Counted from the first letter of the stretch, positions 11,015 through 23,377 are shown. The stretch: DNA of 64,000 nucleotides from Pegea sp. RAD2-039 (GCA_034620365.1 JAQGEQ010000177.1:806001-870000); one strand, 5' to 3'. A program made the numbers and translations. The notes: generated by a model from the letters alone, not told the origin.

Positions 11015-14000
11015 ATGAATAGCTTACAGTTCTTGAACCAAACATCATATAGTATGAATATAAACCAAGTGTCAAACATTGAAGAAAATGATCATATTTT
11101 AAGAATTCGTTCAATCATAGATAATAATGATGGATTTGAATCACCAAATGACACTAAACATAGAAAAGCTGTTTTTGAGGAAGTTAATAAATTAGTTATT
11201 GATTTCATTAGTAGAATGAGCATAACCATGGTGAGTTTTTTTTTATTTTATAAACTAATTTAATTAACTTGTCCTAATAATTTTTTAAGACTTTATTTTA
11301 TTTTTAGGGGAAATCTAAATGTGGTCCAGCTGGTGGAAGGTTAGTACCTTTTGGCTCTTATCAGCTTGATGTATGTGGAAAAGGTGCTGATCTAGATACT
11401 CTTTGCATAGCTCCAAATTTTGTATCAAGAGAAAATTTCTTTAGTATTTTTGGTGAATTATTGAAAAAAAAATCTAAAGTAACAGATTTTTTGGTGAGAA
11501 ACCTTTTTATTGCTGGTATCACTGATGCCATAACCATAATAGTTAGATATAAATGCAAATAAGTATATTTATAAACTTAAATTTAAGTCTAAAAAAATGG
11601 TAAAGAATAACTAACAATTTTTTTAATTATGATGCAAAGTATGTATTTAATATTTCATATAAGTGTTTTATATTTTCACATACTGATCTAAATCATATTT
11701 GATCTTAAACAATATTAGTTACAATAGTTATAAACAATTATATAAAAATAATAGTTGCAATAAATATAATTATTTAGATTTGATGACTGTATTTCTAAAT
11801 GTACATTAGAGCTAGCAATTTCAATAATTTAAAGTCAAGTTGGTATTTTCTATTAAATTAGAATTTACCTAAAACCTTCTAATCTATTTGCTCATATAGT
11901 TTTTATTTGCTAGAAGAGCTGTTGTGTTTGTAACTTACAGCCATGCGGTAAATAAATAGATAATTATTAATTATTTAAGAGTTTTATTAAATATCAAGAT
12001 CTTTTTATGTAAATAAATTAGAAATTGATATAAACTTTAGTATTCCAAAAGAATCAATAAACTTTTATTAATATTAATTGATTGTTTTACAGGCGATCCC
12101 TACAGCGTTTGTTCCTGTTATAAAATTGAAATATGATGGAATCGAGGTGGGAATTGTTTATCAAATTGTTATAAACTATCCATACAAGTTTCAATTAAAC
12201 AAACTTTATTATTATGTCTAGATCATAAAATGTTCTTTTATAATCTTTTAAACATCTCATGTATTGTAAACTAAACATTTTTTAAACTGAAATATAAAAA
12301 CTTTTAAAAAGTCTATAAAGTTTTATTACTTGTTTAATCAAATTTTTCTATTTACAAAATTTTGAACAAATAGATAAAATCTAAAATTTTGCAAATAAAT
12401 TATTTTGCAAATAATTTAGAAACTCAAATAATTTTAATTAAATTGAATCTTATCAGATGGATATTTTATTTGCTCGTATGACTTCTATGGATGTAATTCC
12501 TGATCATACAGATTTTTCTGATGAAGTTCTACAGACCATGGACCCTTATTGCATCAGAAGCTTAAACGGTCGTCGAAACACAGACGCAATTCTCAATTCA
12601 GTAAAAAATCTTGATGTTTTTCGTCTATCGCTGCGATTTATTAAATTATGGGCAAAAAGTAAGTGCAATAAATTAGTGTGTAGGCTCTCAATATATTTTT
12701 GTCATTATAATTTCTATGATATTTAAACACACACTATTTTCTTAAGTTAATATTTATTTTGTTTCTTCAATTATTGGTTTATTTTCTGTAAAATAAAGAA
12801 TTGAAAAAATAAAGAGAATTTGATAACTGCTTATTATCGCTTCTTCGTAAAAGTTCGAATTCTATTAATAATTTTTAAATCTAATTCTAAAAAATACTTT
12901 TTATCTCCTTCTATAAAGTTATCAAATCACTTTTAAATGATTTTATTGCAACTTTTCTACCTGCTTGTATTTTCCTGTAGACAACTATTAATTTACAGGC
13001 CGTGGAATATACAGCAACATGTTTGGTTACTTAGGAGGGTTTGCCTGTGCTATGCTAGTCGCTAAAGTAGTCCAAATGAATCCTGATGCGGATGTTCCCA
13101 TCATTATATACCGGTTCTTTTTCACTTTTTCAAAATGGTAAGCAAATAGAGATTTTTAATAAACTCAATTCTAACTCTGTACAACTTCTACACAATAATT
13201 GTTTCTTTTTCTACTTAAAAGTTATTTTAACTTTGTACAGGGTCTGGCCTCAACCTGTCTGCCTCGGAGATTTATCCTTTCGCAATTCATCTGACAAAAT
13301 GCCGATTGTAACTCCTGCCCATCCTCAACAGAACTCCACTCACAACGTTACCTCATCTTCTTTCAATGTTATTGAAAAGGTTTATAAATTTCACTATCTT
13401 TTTAACTTGTTATGTTTTCTAACTGAAATGAAAGTTGATGTATTCACAACTGCTTGTCGTTTTATCAGCTTGCAGTTTAGATATTTTAGACAGACGAATG
13501 TAGTTGCCATCTGGAAATGAGTATAGATTATTTCTAATGTTTGTGTCTTATTGATTTTTCTATGACGTCTTATTTATTACCGCATACTTTTTTTGATTTA
13601 ATCTGTCATTTACTTGGCTCAAGTAAAAAGACAAGTATTATTTTCATAATCCTAAAAAGATAAATGTCTCATCAAATGATTAGTATCAAGTAAAAGTTTT
13701 TAAAACTCATTTAAATACTTCACTAAAAAATTATTTTACTTTTGCTCATACTATTTAAAAAGTCTTATAGTAGTGATGCCTGAATTTAATGATGTAGTTA
13801 AAAAAACTAAGTTATTAAGCTAAAAGAAAATGAAGTTTTTGCTGTTTTGGTTTTCATTTTATATATTTGATAGCTGTTTTATTCATTATTCAATATCTTT
13901 AGATTTATAAAAACCAATTGTGAGGATTAGAACCTATTTAGAAAGTCTTCATCTTTCATTAGTACTATACACGATTTCAATTTCCTCATTATTAACTTAT

Positions 14001-16019
14001 TATAATTTTTTATTCATAAATTTTTATTTCAATTAAAATTGTGCAAAATTTAACTGGTTAATTATTTTAAGGAATTCAACAGAGGTTTAGATGTCTTCGA
14101 TGGAACTGTCAATCAGTTAGATGTCTGGTCACGACTTTGTGAATTCCCCAACTTCTTCAAGTCTTATAACCATTTCTGTGTTGTTTCAGCTAGTGCTGAG
14201 TCAAGCGAAAATTTTAAGAAATGGTAATTATCATCTTATACTGAATATCATTTCACTTCGATTTATCTGCAGGACTGGATTGGTAATGTCGAAAATACGT
14301 CTCCTTATTCAAAATCTCGACAAAGTACCAAACGTCGATCTAGCCCACATCAACGACAACACCTTCATAAATAAGAAACAATCTGAAGAAGGGTTAGTTA
14401 AGTTGATCATTCAAATTAAGATAACTTTCAAATGATTCTTCTAGAAAAAGTATACTTCAACAAAACTGGTTTATTGGCTTGAAGTATCGCACTTCCATCA
14501 TTGGTTTATGTATACACCCACAAGAAGTAATATTTTCATAATTTATTTACCGGGGATTGGTTGTAGCCAACCGAGATAACCACCAATTGTTCTTGTAGAC
14601 ATTTCGGAATAAAGTTCGAGAGCAAGCCAACTTAAACGGAATTTACGCAGATGATATGCAGGTAATCACCAATTAAATACCCTAGATTTGTCTATTTATA
14701 TTCTTGATTGTCAGATTACCTCAAAAGTCATAACCACCGAATGTCTACCCCACTATCTCACCAAAGAACAGCTGCATGCTGTATTTGGTAAAGTTGTAAG
14801 TGTCACAATACCATCCTTTCCACCATCGTAGCTTTCAACTTTGACAATTTATCAATTTCTTGCCTACAGAACAATCATGACGCTCCAAAAACGAATCAAT
14901 CCAAAGCAGATTTCCGATTTATGACACCTTCTGAGCAAACCTTCTCCAGAAATGTACAAAATGGGACCGGTGACAATCCTCTATCTGATCATAGTCCCAC
15001 TCCTAAATTTGATCCTACTTATGTGGCTGGAACCAAACGCAAGTCACCGATGTTGGAACTACACGAGCCTGGTTTTGTGTTGAAGGGGTCGCCTCCTAAC
15101 AAATTTCGGATTGTGAAGAAGTCTCAGATGTCTTCGGAACCTCCTCCACCAGGAACAGAATTAGAAACAGTTGCAGATGAAAGATTATCTTCTTCCTGGA
15201 CTTCATCACGAGAAATAGAACCTGATCTTCCTGGAATCGGGGAGATGGAAGAAGACTTCCAACTCAATCAGTTTTCACATTCTTTCCCTGGAACCACGGC
15301 TCCTTTTATCTACAGTAACATCTTTGAATCGGGGTCTGACCATACACCTAGTAGCCCCATCCTTATACTAAATGGTCACTCCAAACTCGAAACCAATCCG
15401 ACCAACTACACTTCTCCTATTCCAGTAATCAACAGTCACCACTCTGCCTCTGGTTTCTCGGACAAGTCTCCAGCTGTGGCATCTTCTCCAATCCCGACGG
15501 TCTGGTCCACAACCCGCAAAACAAGACCTCGTCTGCGTCGATCCTCTGCATCACCACCACAACAATCACAACCAATCGCAGTTGTATCTTCCTCATCATT
15601 CAGGAACAACCAAGCAACGTCAACCAACTACGATTCCCTCTTCTCTGTGAGTCAATCTTCATCCTAAAGACTTCAATCATCATTTTTTTTCTCTTTAGGC
15701 GTCTACATCTTTTCACAATCATAACTATCCACCAAATTTGAGGCTTTACAATTACCCGAACCAGCCCTTACCACCTACCTCACCTGCCATCTCCAATCTG
15801 CACAACCCTTCCTCTTTCACTAGTAACGAAAGCAACGAAAGTTTATTCTTTCCAGTAGTAGATGCTCACTACAATCCCCATCACCAGCACTTTCACAACC
15901 AATTCCCTGCTGTTCAGCCATTAAGAAATAACGTTCAAATCGGTGCATCTTTCCAACATCTACATTCTCATCAATCTGTAAGTTCTTCAACAGACAATCA
16001 CCTCACGACTAATGTTTAG
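11015..16019 (+). CDS. PAPOLA: Canonical poly(A) polymerase, 13 exons
   Basis: Nuclear enzyme that adds poly(A) tails to cleaved pre-mRNA. Exons: 11015-11230, 11308-11493, 12093-12146, 12457-12658, 12999-13137, 13241-13379, 14072-14223, 14273-14392, 14445-14526, 14599-14661, 14715-14795, about 14870-15646, 15699-16019; roughly 843 residues. The nucleotidyltransferase core shows FGSY (87-90), then GADLD giving Asp100 and Asp102, and MDILFA giving Asp154. These are the three metal-binding aspartates, with the same 54-residue spacing as human PAPOLA (113/115/167). Conserved CIRSLNG, LWAK, IYSNMFGYLGG, FSKW and TPAHPQQNSTHNV follow, then the RNA-binding region (NFFKSY, WFIGLKYR). The last two exons encode a Ser/Pro-rich tail with basic, NLS-like clusters (TKRKSP, RPRLRRSS) and a His-rich end. 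An acceptor-like TACATAG lies 24 nt before the ATG. The N-terminus is shorter than in vertebrates. The exact first base of exon 12 is uncertain by one. Confidence 0.95.
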
Positions 16020-16944
16020 TTCAACATCATCCACAATCATCGTAAAAAGAAGTTTGAATCCAAGACATTTGTTGCATCTCAGAGTATGAACTGATGATGC
16101 TCAACCCCTGATCGTTCTGCGATGTTAAACTTTCTCAAATTCACTTTTTGCATCAGTTGCTAACATACAGACATCGATCAGTTAATAGTATTTATTAAAA
16201 AAATCTTTTTCATAAAAAGTTGTTAAATTCTTTCATGAATTTTATCACTTTTTATGATTGGTTTGAAGCTTTCATTAACTTTGTTCAATTTTTAAAGTAT
16301 TTTTAAGTTTTTTTTTCCTTGAGTATATTCATCTTGTGTTTTTGCATGCATATATGCATTTTCCTTTCAAAATTTTTCTTGAAAGTTGATTGGTTAATAA
16401 AAGCTTGTCGACATTTAGAACATCAGTTTGCTTGATATTATTATGTATCATGCCAAACTCATCTTCTGAAGAGATTTACTAGCTTCTACTCTTCAAAGTA
16501 GTTCACTTTTCGCTTAAACTGTGCGATAAATGTTTTTAAACCATTCTAATTGTTCAAATAAATGAATTAAAATACAGATTTTAAAGGTGAAGTTTTTTTA
16601 TCGTTTTTTTACTTAAGTGGGCTTACGTTGGATTTTTGTGCTTACAACAAATTCAATTAAAATATTTGAAGAAAAATAAATTACCAATTGCTTAGCAATA
16701 TTTTTATGTAAATTTGATAGAAAAATTAGAAAACGTTTTAAAATTGTTTTCAGCTTTAGCTACCACCTTTGTCTGAGTTTAAAAAGGGTTGATTCTTGTT
16801 ATTTGCTGTAACAGATGCAGTTAGTTGGGTAATTAGTACTTTAAATAATCAAACGATTACTAGAAGGTCGCTTAGGAAGATTTATAAACTGTTTGTAGTA
16901 TGAGAATGTTTGCAAAGCTATCTTTTTTCATTAAGTTTAAATAG
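16020..16944. other. 3' UTR of the poly(A) polymerase gene and intergenic sequence
   Basis: AATAAA at 16557-16562 is the best poly(A) signal candidate for the upstream gene; another lies near 16395. No coding region is seen. Confidence 0.5.
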
Positions 16945-17012
16945 ATTTGTGAAAATGTGTGTTAGCGAGAGATGCTCTCTTCAGGCATCTCCCCCATTTA
17001 TTGTAATAAAAA
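16945..17012 (+). mobile_element. 3'-terminal fragment of a non-LTR retrotransposon with stem-loop
   Basis: The segment GTGAAAATGTGTGTTAGCG, the hairpin and TTGTAATAAA match the 3' end of the minus-strand element at 39028-39085. The hairpin is GAGATGC (16969-16975) pairing with GCATCTC (16985-16991) around the 9-nt loop TCTCTTCAG. Only the tail is left, as expected for a 5'-truncated insertion. Confidence 0.6.
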
Positions 17013-18751
17013 CTAAAAAAATTATAAATTGTACCTCACCATGTAATCTAAAATCATAAGTTGTACTAGTAAATACTGAGAAAGAAAACTTGAAGCTAAG
17101 TTTATGAAAATATTAAACAGTATCAATCTTTAAAAAATAATAAAACAAAAGAATTCAAAGCTTTTACTTGTTTTATAACAATAGTATACAGGGTATACCA
17201 TTCAGGTTTACAAAACATAGTTGTACACCACGAAACAGGAAATACAGATGTTTTCCTCTTTAGTCTTTAATTTAAAACTTTTGATAAGTCATATACCTTT
17301 TGTTTACTGTATTACATGTTGTAATCGCTTTTTGTAGGTGATAAAGTAGTTTATAATTTTGAGGGTAAATGCTGCATGGTAAAAAACACTTCCTTTTATG
17401 CAACAGGATAAAGGAAAAGTATTTAAAAGTCAATACAGCTTACTGCTAATTCTTGCAATATAGAAGTCAGAGATATTTTGTCTTTAATAACTTAATAACG
17501 TGTTGCCAATATACAGCTTGAAAATCTGTTTACAAGTCGTACTTTCAGAAATTTCTGGTTTATGTGATCAGCAATAATATTATTCAAAATAATTATTTTG
17601 TATATTTATTATGATAATGATAAGTAAGAATGAATGAAATCTCATTTAAAGTAGTTGGAAGCCACAGAAAGAAAAGAAGAGGTATCAAATAGATTGCTAT
17701 TCTAGCTACTACGAAATTTATCATCCTAAAATAATCTTAAAAAATATTATGAATTTTAAATAAAATAAAATATTTATAAAAATTTCAGGTGCTTAACAGT
17801 GTTACTTCTAAAAGTTTTTTTTTTAACAAGCAAACTGTTATTTTTTACAACGTATGGCAGGTAGTATGAGATCAACGTCTAAATTACTTATGGATAAAAC
17901 TGCACACTGTCAATGTAAATTGACAAATATATCATAGAATATGCTTTGTAAATCTTTGATCTAAATTAGTCTGTAATTTGGCAAAAGTTATTATGCCAAC
18001 TACTATATATATCATTAGCTAATAATACGTTGCATAATTTCTTTAAAATACAGAAAAATTGTTGAAATGTGATGAGTTTGGTCAAATCTAATGTTTCATT
18101 ATTTGTTCTTTCTTGTTAAAAACAAGAGATATTCTATAAGGCTAGTTTTTAAGAAGGGAAACTCCCAGTTTGATGTAGCACAAGCCTAATTGTTTGTTGT
18201 AGTATTTTAACGAAGTCACATTTTAGTCTACTATCAATAAGTATCAGGTTAATTTTTATTTCAATTATCTAAAAGTTTAAATATCAGATTTTTAAAGAAA
18301 ATTTTTAGGAAAAAAAAACACAACATTTAGAAATAATTTGATAAGAAATTATAATGGATATCAAGCCTATTATATGAATCAGTTTTTCTGGTCAATTATT
18401 TTGATGTCAAAACTGTTCATCTGACTTTTATTTATCTGAAAACAAAGTAAATTGAATCTGTTAATTATTTATAAAGCTGTTTAAGATATTTTTGTTCTTA
18501 TAATTTTATTTATGGAATTTTTTAAGGCTTTGATATATTTGGGTTGTTTATCCTTTATATTTTTATTTACATTAAAATAAATAATTATTTATTCTATCAT
18601 TATTTAATATAAAATAATCTTTATCATAGACTCAAGATTTATGATAATATTAAGCAATATTTTATTAAATTTTTGAAATGATTAGCTAATTATTTTTGTA
18701 TCTGAATTTTTTAGCTTTAAATTATTTTAAAAGTTTTAGTGAATAAATAAA
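17013..18751. other. AT-rich intergenic tract
   Basis: No gene or repeat recognised. Confidence 0.6.
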
Positions 18752-19345
18752 ATGTTTATAGTTGTTGAGATGACTGATGTTGTTACAGTCAGTCCAATAG
18801 ATTTTGATGAAGATTATGAGCAAATCTTTAAAATGAAACTTAATAGAAGATTTGCTAATAAAGTTGTCCATGATGTTGGTCTTTGTATTTGCCTTTATGA
18901 TGTTTTAGAATGTGGTGATGGTCATCTATATCCAGAAGATGGGGCCAGCTATTTTAAAGTCAAGTTTAGATTTGTTGTCTTTCGTCCAATGATTGATGAG
19001 ATTTTAGTTGGCAAAATCAAAAGCTCCTCATCAGAAGGTATCTTAGTCACCCTGGGTTTTTTTGATGATATTTTGATTAGACCAGAATGTATGCCCCAAC
19101 ATACACTTTTTAATGATCAGGAACAAGTTTGGATTTGGAATTATAAGATTGAAGACCAAACAAACCCTTATTATATGGATATTGGCCATGACATAAGAGT
19201 CCGAGTTGAAAAAGAAATTTTTGTGGATACCACGCCAAGCTTAAGTAAAGCTGAAGCAGCAAGTTCAATTCCGACTAACTCTGTCCCATATACAATTCTT
19301 GCGACCATTGCACAGCCAGGGTTAGGCATTTTAAGCTGGTGGTAG
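18752..19345 (+). CDS. POLR3H: RNA polymerase III subunit RPC8 (Rpc25/POLR3H), intronless
   Basis: Uninterrupted ORF of 197 residues that aligns over its full length with human POLR3H (204 residues). It begins MFIVVEMTD, as against MFVLVEMVD. It carries ANKVVHDVGLCICLYD, the S1-like segment DEILVGKIKSSSSEGILVTLGFFDDILI, EQVWIW and YMDIG, and ends with PGLGILSWW. RPC8 pairs with RPC9 to form the stalk of RNA polymerase III, which binds nascent RNA and supports initiation on tRNA and 5S genes in the nucleus. The lack of introns is odd in a window where neighbours have 3-42 exons. An acceptor-like TTTTAG lies 13 nt upstream of the ATG, so a 5' UTR intron or a trans-splice site is possible. ATTAAA at 19409-19414 could serve as the poly(A) signal. 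Confidence 0.95.
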   Translation: MFIVVEMTDVVTVSPIDFDEDYEQIFKMKLNRRFANKVVHDVGLCICLYDVLECGDGHLYPEDGASYFKVKFRFVVFRPMIDEILVGKIKSSSSEGILVTLGFFDDILIRPECMPQHTLFNDQEQVWIWNYKIEDQTNPYYMDIGHDIRVRVEKEIFVDTTPSLSKAEAASSIPTNSVPYTILATIAQPGLGILSWW

Positions 19346-19472
19346 ACTTTGGGACATGTTTCTATGTAGAAAATCTGTTTTATCCTGTTAATGTGATCAT
19401 ATTGCTTTATTAAAAAATATGATTTCTAACTTTGTAATATTTTTAGAGTTTTAGTTTGTTGTTGACTCAGCA
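19346..19472 (+). promoter_or_regulatory. 127-bp intercistronic spacer, possible operon junction
   Basis: Between the POLR3H stop and the next ATG are ATTAAA (19409-19414), then a T-rich tract ending in TTTTTAG and a second acceptor-like GACTCAG two bases before the ATG. A poly(A) signal followed by a splice acceptor is the arrangement expected between genes of a trans-spliced operon. An ordinary compact promoter or 5' UTR intron is the alternative. Confidence 0.35.
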
Positions 19473-20717
19473 ATGTTAGCAACTGTTGGTAGATGCTTGT
19501 GCTCCAAAAAAAATAAATCAAAAGAACCAAAAATTTCTAAAAAATTGCAGTTCTTAAAAGGAAGTAAAGGTGAAGTTTTTCAAACTGTTGTTTATTATAT
19601 GAATAAATGGTTTACCTGTTCAAGCTTACTACAATTTTTTCTGTTTGAATTTCTTCTAGATTATATTTATGATGTGAATATATCTTGCAATTTGAAAGAT
19701 ATTGATTGGGTGGAACATTTTCTTGCAGTACTTGAAGAGTTTCATTTAAAATGCTTCTTATATGAAAGAGATAAACCAGCAGGATCTATTACAACACAAA
19801 CACTTAGAGGTTTCTTTTTAGCTTACAATTTGTTACAATGTTGAGTAATGGTATGAATAACTTCGATTATATTGTAAGCTATTTATATAAAATTAGGTAT
19901 GTTGTTAAATAAAGACATTTTTTTGCTTATATCATTTCGACTCCACATAGATTGATGCTGCCATTTGCATAATGATTTCAATATTTTAATCATCTTAAGA
20001 AAATAACAATTTAATATTTAGTATAATATTAATAGAAATAAAATTAATTTTAGATTCGATATTGAAGTCAAGGTTTACTATAATCTGCTGCAGTAAAAAC
20101 TATTTTTTGTCTTCTTGGAATACTCACCAGGCTTTGTTGGCTCATTTTATTGATCCTGATGGTAGAAAAAATAGAATTATTCCCATTTCTATTGATGGTT
20201 TGTTTAATCATTTTTTAGTGAATAGTACTAATTTAATTTAAGTATTTAAAATGTGTTTGTTTATTAAAACTTGGCAAATGATAAATATTTATTAAAAAGT
20301 AGTCTTGAAATAGATTTATGTATAAGAAAGGTTAGTTTGTCAATTGTGAATCCTTAAAACTATAAGTAATCTCTGTTTCATAGAAATTATTTTATTTTTA
20401 TTAATGTTGATTATTAGATAAACTATTTAATATAAAATTTATTCTAGAATGTTGTTTAATTTAAACAATTATATAATTAACCCAATTGTTCTTAATATAC
20501 ATTAATATAGTTGCTAAATTATGTTTTAGGCTCAGAACTACCACCCAAGTTTTGTAATTCACATATGCTGAGATGGCCAATTTTGCATCAAAATATAAAT
20601 CAAGAAAAAATGCAACAAAAAATGAAATATTTTTGGATAAGTTTTTTAGAATCGATTAATTTCACGTTGGATAAAGATACTTTAGAATCAGTCATTACAA
20701 AATCTTTACAAAGATGA
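19473..20717 (+). CDS. TIR-only adaptor-like protein (TIRAP-like), four exons
   Basis: Reconstructed protein of 192 residues. Exons 19473-19569, 19660-19809, 20054-20197 and 20530-20717 all join in phase 1. Residues 1-32 form a Cys/Lys-rich tail (CLCSKKNKSKEPKISKK). The rest is one TIR domain: DYIYDVNIS (strand A), LKCFLYERDKPAGS (BB loop), FTIICCSKNYFLSSW (strand D and box 2), RIIPISIDG (strand E) and YFWISFLESI (box 3). TIR domains bind one another in Toll/IL-1R signalling. The closest resemblance is to vertebrate TIRAP: LKCFL versus LRCFL, and W-x3-Q at Trp104-Gln108. The same position is the catalytic Glu of SARM1, so NADase activity is unlikely. TIRAP also has a basic PIP2-binding region N-terminal of its TIR domain; the Lys-rich tail here could act likewise (inference). 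No death domain or membrane span is seen. Confidence 0.85.
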
Positions 20718-20970
20718 TTTTTAGCATTGTATTCAGTTGAATCATATTTTTATTGTTTGAAGAATCAATAAGTTATGATTATTTGAGAAAGAACGTCATC
20801 ATTACACTACCTTTGCATAACTTACTATATAAACTGCTTTTGTCGGATATTATTTGTTTTAATCAATATACTGCTTCACATATTTTGTATGTTTACAAAT
20901 ATTCTTAATATTGTAACTCTTGTGCTGATTTTTTAGAAGTTAGTTTTCTTTATTATGTTAGCATTCATTA
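20718..20970. other. AT-rich intergenic tract
   Basis: 3' flank of the TIR gene. No feature recognised. Confidence 0.5.
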
Positions 20971-20973
20971 TTT

Positions 20974-21410
20974 AGTTGATGTAATTGTAGTTGATGAAGT
21001 GACTGTTGACATACTTGATATTAAATTGAATATTTGAATGCTGAATCAATACATCATCAACTACTTCATCAACTACATCATCAACTACTTTATCAACTAC
21101 TCCATCAACTACATCATCAACTATTTCATCAACTACATCATCAACTACGTCATCAACTAAACATCAACTACATCATCAACTACTTCATCAACTACATCAT
21201 CAACTACATCATCAACTACGTCATCAACTACTTCATGAACTACATCATCAACTACATCATCAACTACGTCATCAACTACATCATCAACTACATCATCTAC
21301 TACATCATCTACTACATCATCAACTACATCATCAACTACATCATCTACTACATCATCAACTACATCATTTTCTACATTATTTTCTACATCATTTTCTACA
21401 TTATTAACCA
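20974..21410. repeat. 12-bp minisatellite (ACTACATCATCA) with an inverted arm
   Basis: From about 21048 to 21365 the sequence is a tandem array of a 12-base unit, ACTACATCATCA, with variants ACTTCATCA, ACGTCATCA and CTACTACATCATC. It decays into ACATCATTTTCT near 21360-21400. Upstream, 20974-21002 contains the inverse complement (GTTGATGTA and GTAGTTGATGAAGT), so the array could fold back on it. Open frames on both strands (Val-Asp-Asp repeats on minus, Ile-Asn-Tyr repeats on plus) follow from a unit length divisible by three and are not genes. Confidence 0.9.
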
Positions 21411-21423
21411 TTATTGTTTTTGA

Positions 21424-23377
21424 ATGAAATTATTCGACTTTCTTGCCACTCAAGTTACTGTTACAAGTCTTCGCAGTTTGTAATGTCATCTAAAGCATGT
21501 TTATTTTGCTTTTGATACTTTCAATAATATCTATATCAAAAATTTTATCTAAATTTTAAGTGATTTAAACTTCATTTGGTTTTACTCGTTTAAAACCGGT
21601 CGAGAATGAAAGAAATACAGAACATTTAAAATAAAGAAATACTTTTTAAAAATTCGACTTAAATAAAAATCATAAGTTTTTATAGGACAAAATATAATGA
21701 ATAAATTAGGTATCATTTAAAGGTATTTTACATAATTTTTGTTGTTTACTAACTCAGACATGTTCATCAATTTGAATTAATTAAAAAAGTTATTTTATCC
21801 AACTTTACGGTTTCTAAAAAGGAATATTAAATCAAAAAACTCATTTGTACATTTCTTATGCTTAAAAAGTTGTGTCATTAGTAACAAATGAAGCTTCCAG
21901 TTTTAAATAAACTTTCACAAACTAATGCATAATATAATTCAATCAATACAACTAGATTTTTTTTGCAAGTTTAGCTAGCTAAAAGTCATAATTACTATTT
22001 GAAGTTATTCATTACAACTTTTATAAATAAATATAAGAAGATTATAAAATCTTTAATGTAGTTGTGTTTATAAATGAGCTAGTCAATAATAAACTCATAT
22101 ATTTTTTATGCACTTCATTGTACTATAAATTTCATAAAGAAATTTGTTATAAGCTAGCATTAAAGTTGTTAGATGAGTAGCTAAAAGTCAATTAAAATTA
22201 CTGATTATCGTGAAATTTATCAAAATTATTGAATTAGTCGACAAAATGATCAGGACAGCCCGATACAACAAAAGATTGTTATGCCTTCACGACTGGCTTT
22301 AAAAATGATAGGACTGTTATAGATATTTTTGGAGCAGCAAAAGTATTTGATTGATTTATAAATCATTTTTAGTAAACACGTGAAATAAAACTTTCTTTCA
22401 ACACCCATACCACCTAAAATTACAAAATATAGTTTTACTCAGATATAGTAAGTAGTTGAAATCGAATGTAAAATGTTGTAGATAAATAGTTTTGTATTTT
22501 GTTGATTACTTCATTGACTGGAGTACCACTTTCATAAACTTTAAAGTTTTACTGTATTAATATTTGACGCTGCAAATAAAAGAAGAGACTGCAAAGAAGC
22601 TAAGATTTCCCCGATCACCCAGCAGTTGCATATTTCTCGTACTTGTGATACTACAGCTTATTTTGCCTCTTGTGCACATCTTATTTAGTAATCAACATAC
22701 CTACCTAAAGGAGAATAAAATGAGATTTCATCTGCATACCTGTCCTTGTATCTTTCTTTCTTTCTTTCTTTCTTTGGTGTACCTTTTGGGCATACTTTCT
22801 TTCATTGTATGATCATCTATGTACTATCTTTAGATTATAAAGCATTGCTACGATAACATAATTTATTGAAAAATAGTTATCATAAATGTAAAATTCAAAG
22901 GTTTCTACTGCTAAGTTTTCATAATTTCAGTTTATAAAATTACTGTTTTCTTTGCTAATAATTCCATATTTGTAGCAATAAATTATGCTTATGCTGTAAA
23001 GTATAGTTAACAAACCACTTAAACTGTATCTTTTTTAATTGATAGCTTTAATCATGCTACGAAATGAGTGTCCAAAAACTTTGCTTCAGTAGTTTAAAAT
23101 CTATTAGATTTAAATAAACTATAGCTTTCGAGGTACTTCTATTAGATTCATCATTCTTCTTTCTATCAGAAAGTAAATTGACTTTAACATTTTATATAAA
23201 TTTGTTAATTATTTTTTTTTTATCTTTTAATTTTGGATTTTTTATACTTTAAGAACTTTTTAGTACTATAAGCTTAGAGTAGATTACTTTACTGCTTGAG
23301 TAATTTTTAAAGCTGAAATTTATTGTATTTTCCTAGTATGAGTTCTTTTTGCTAACCAGGCTACCAAAACTATAACC
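21424..23377. other. Intergenic tract upstream of RPS13
   Basis: Mostly AT-rich and featureless. A somewhat GC-richer patch at 22565-22800 includes a short TTTC microsatellite (about 22752-22775). It might be an old repeat copy, but no family is recognisable. Confidence 0.5.

Noticed and set aside
21157-21411. Long Val-Asp repeat ORF on minus and Ile-Asn-Tyr repeat ORF on plus
   Set aside because: Both are translations of a 12-bp tandem repeat, which stays open in several frames; no start context, flanking exons or composition supports a protein.
22564-22812. 82-codon ORF with hydrophobic runs
   Set aside because: Starts at a non-ATG codon and runs through a TTTC microsatellite; no family resemblance.
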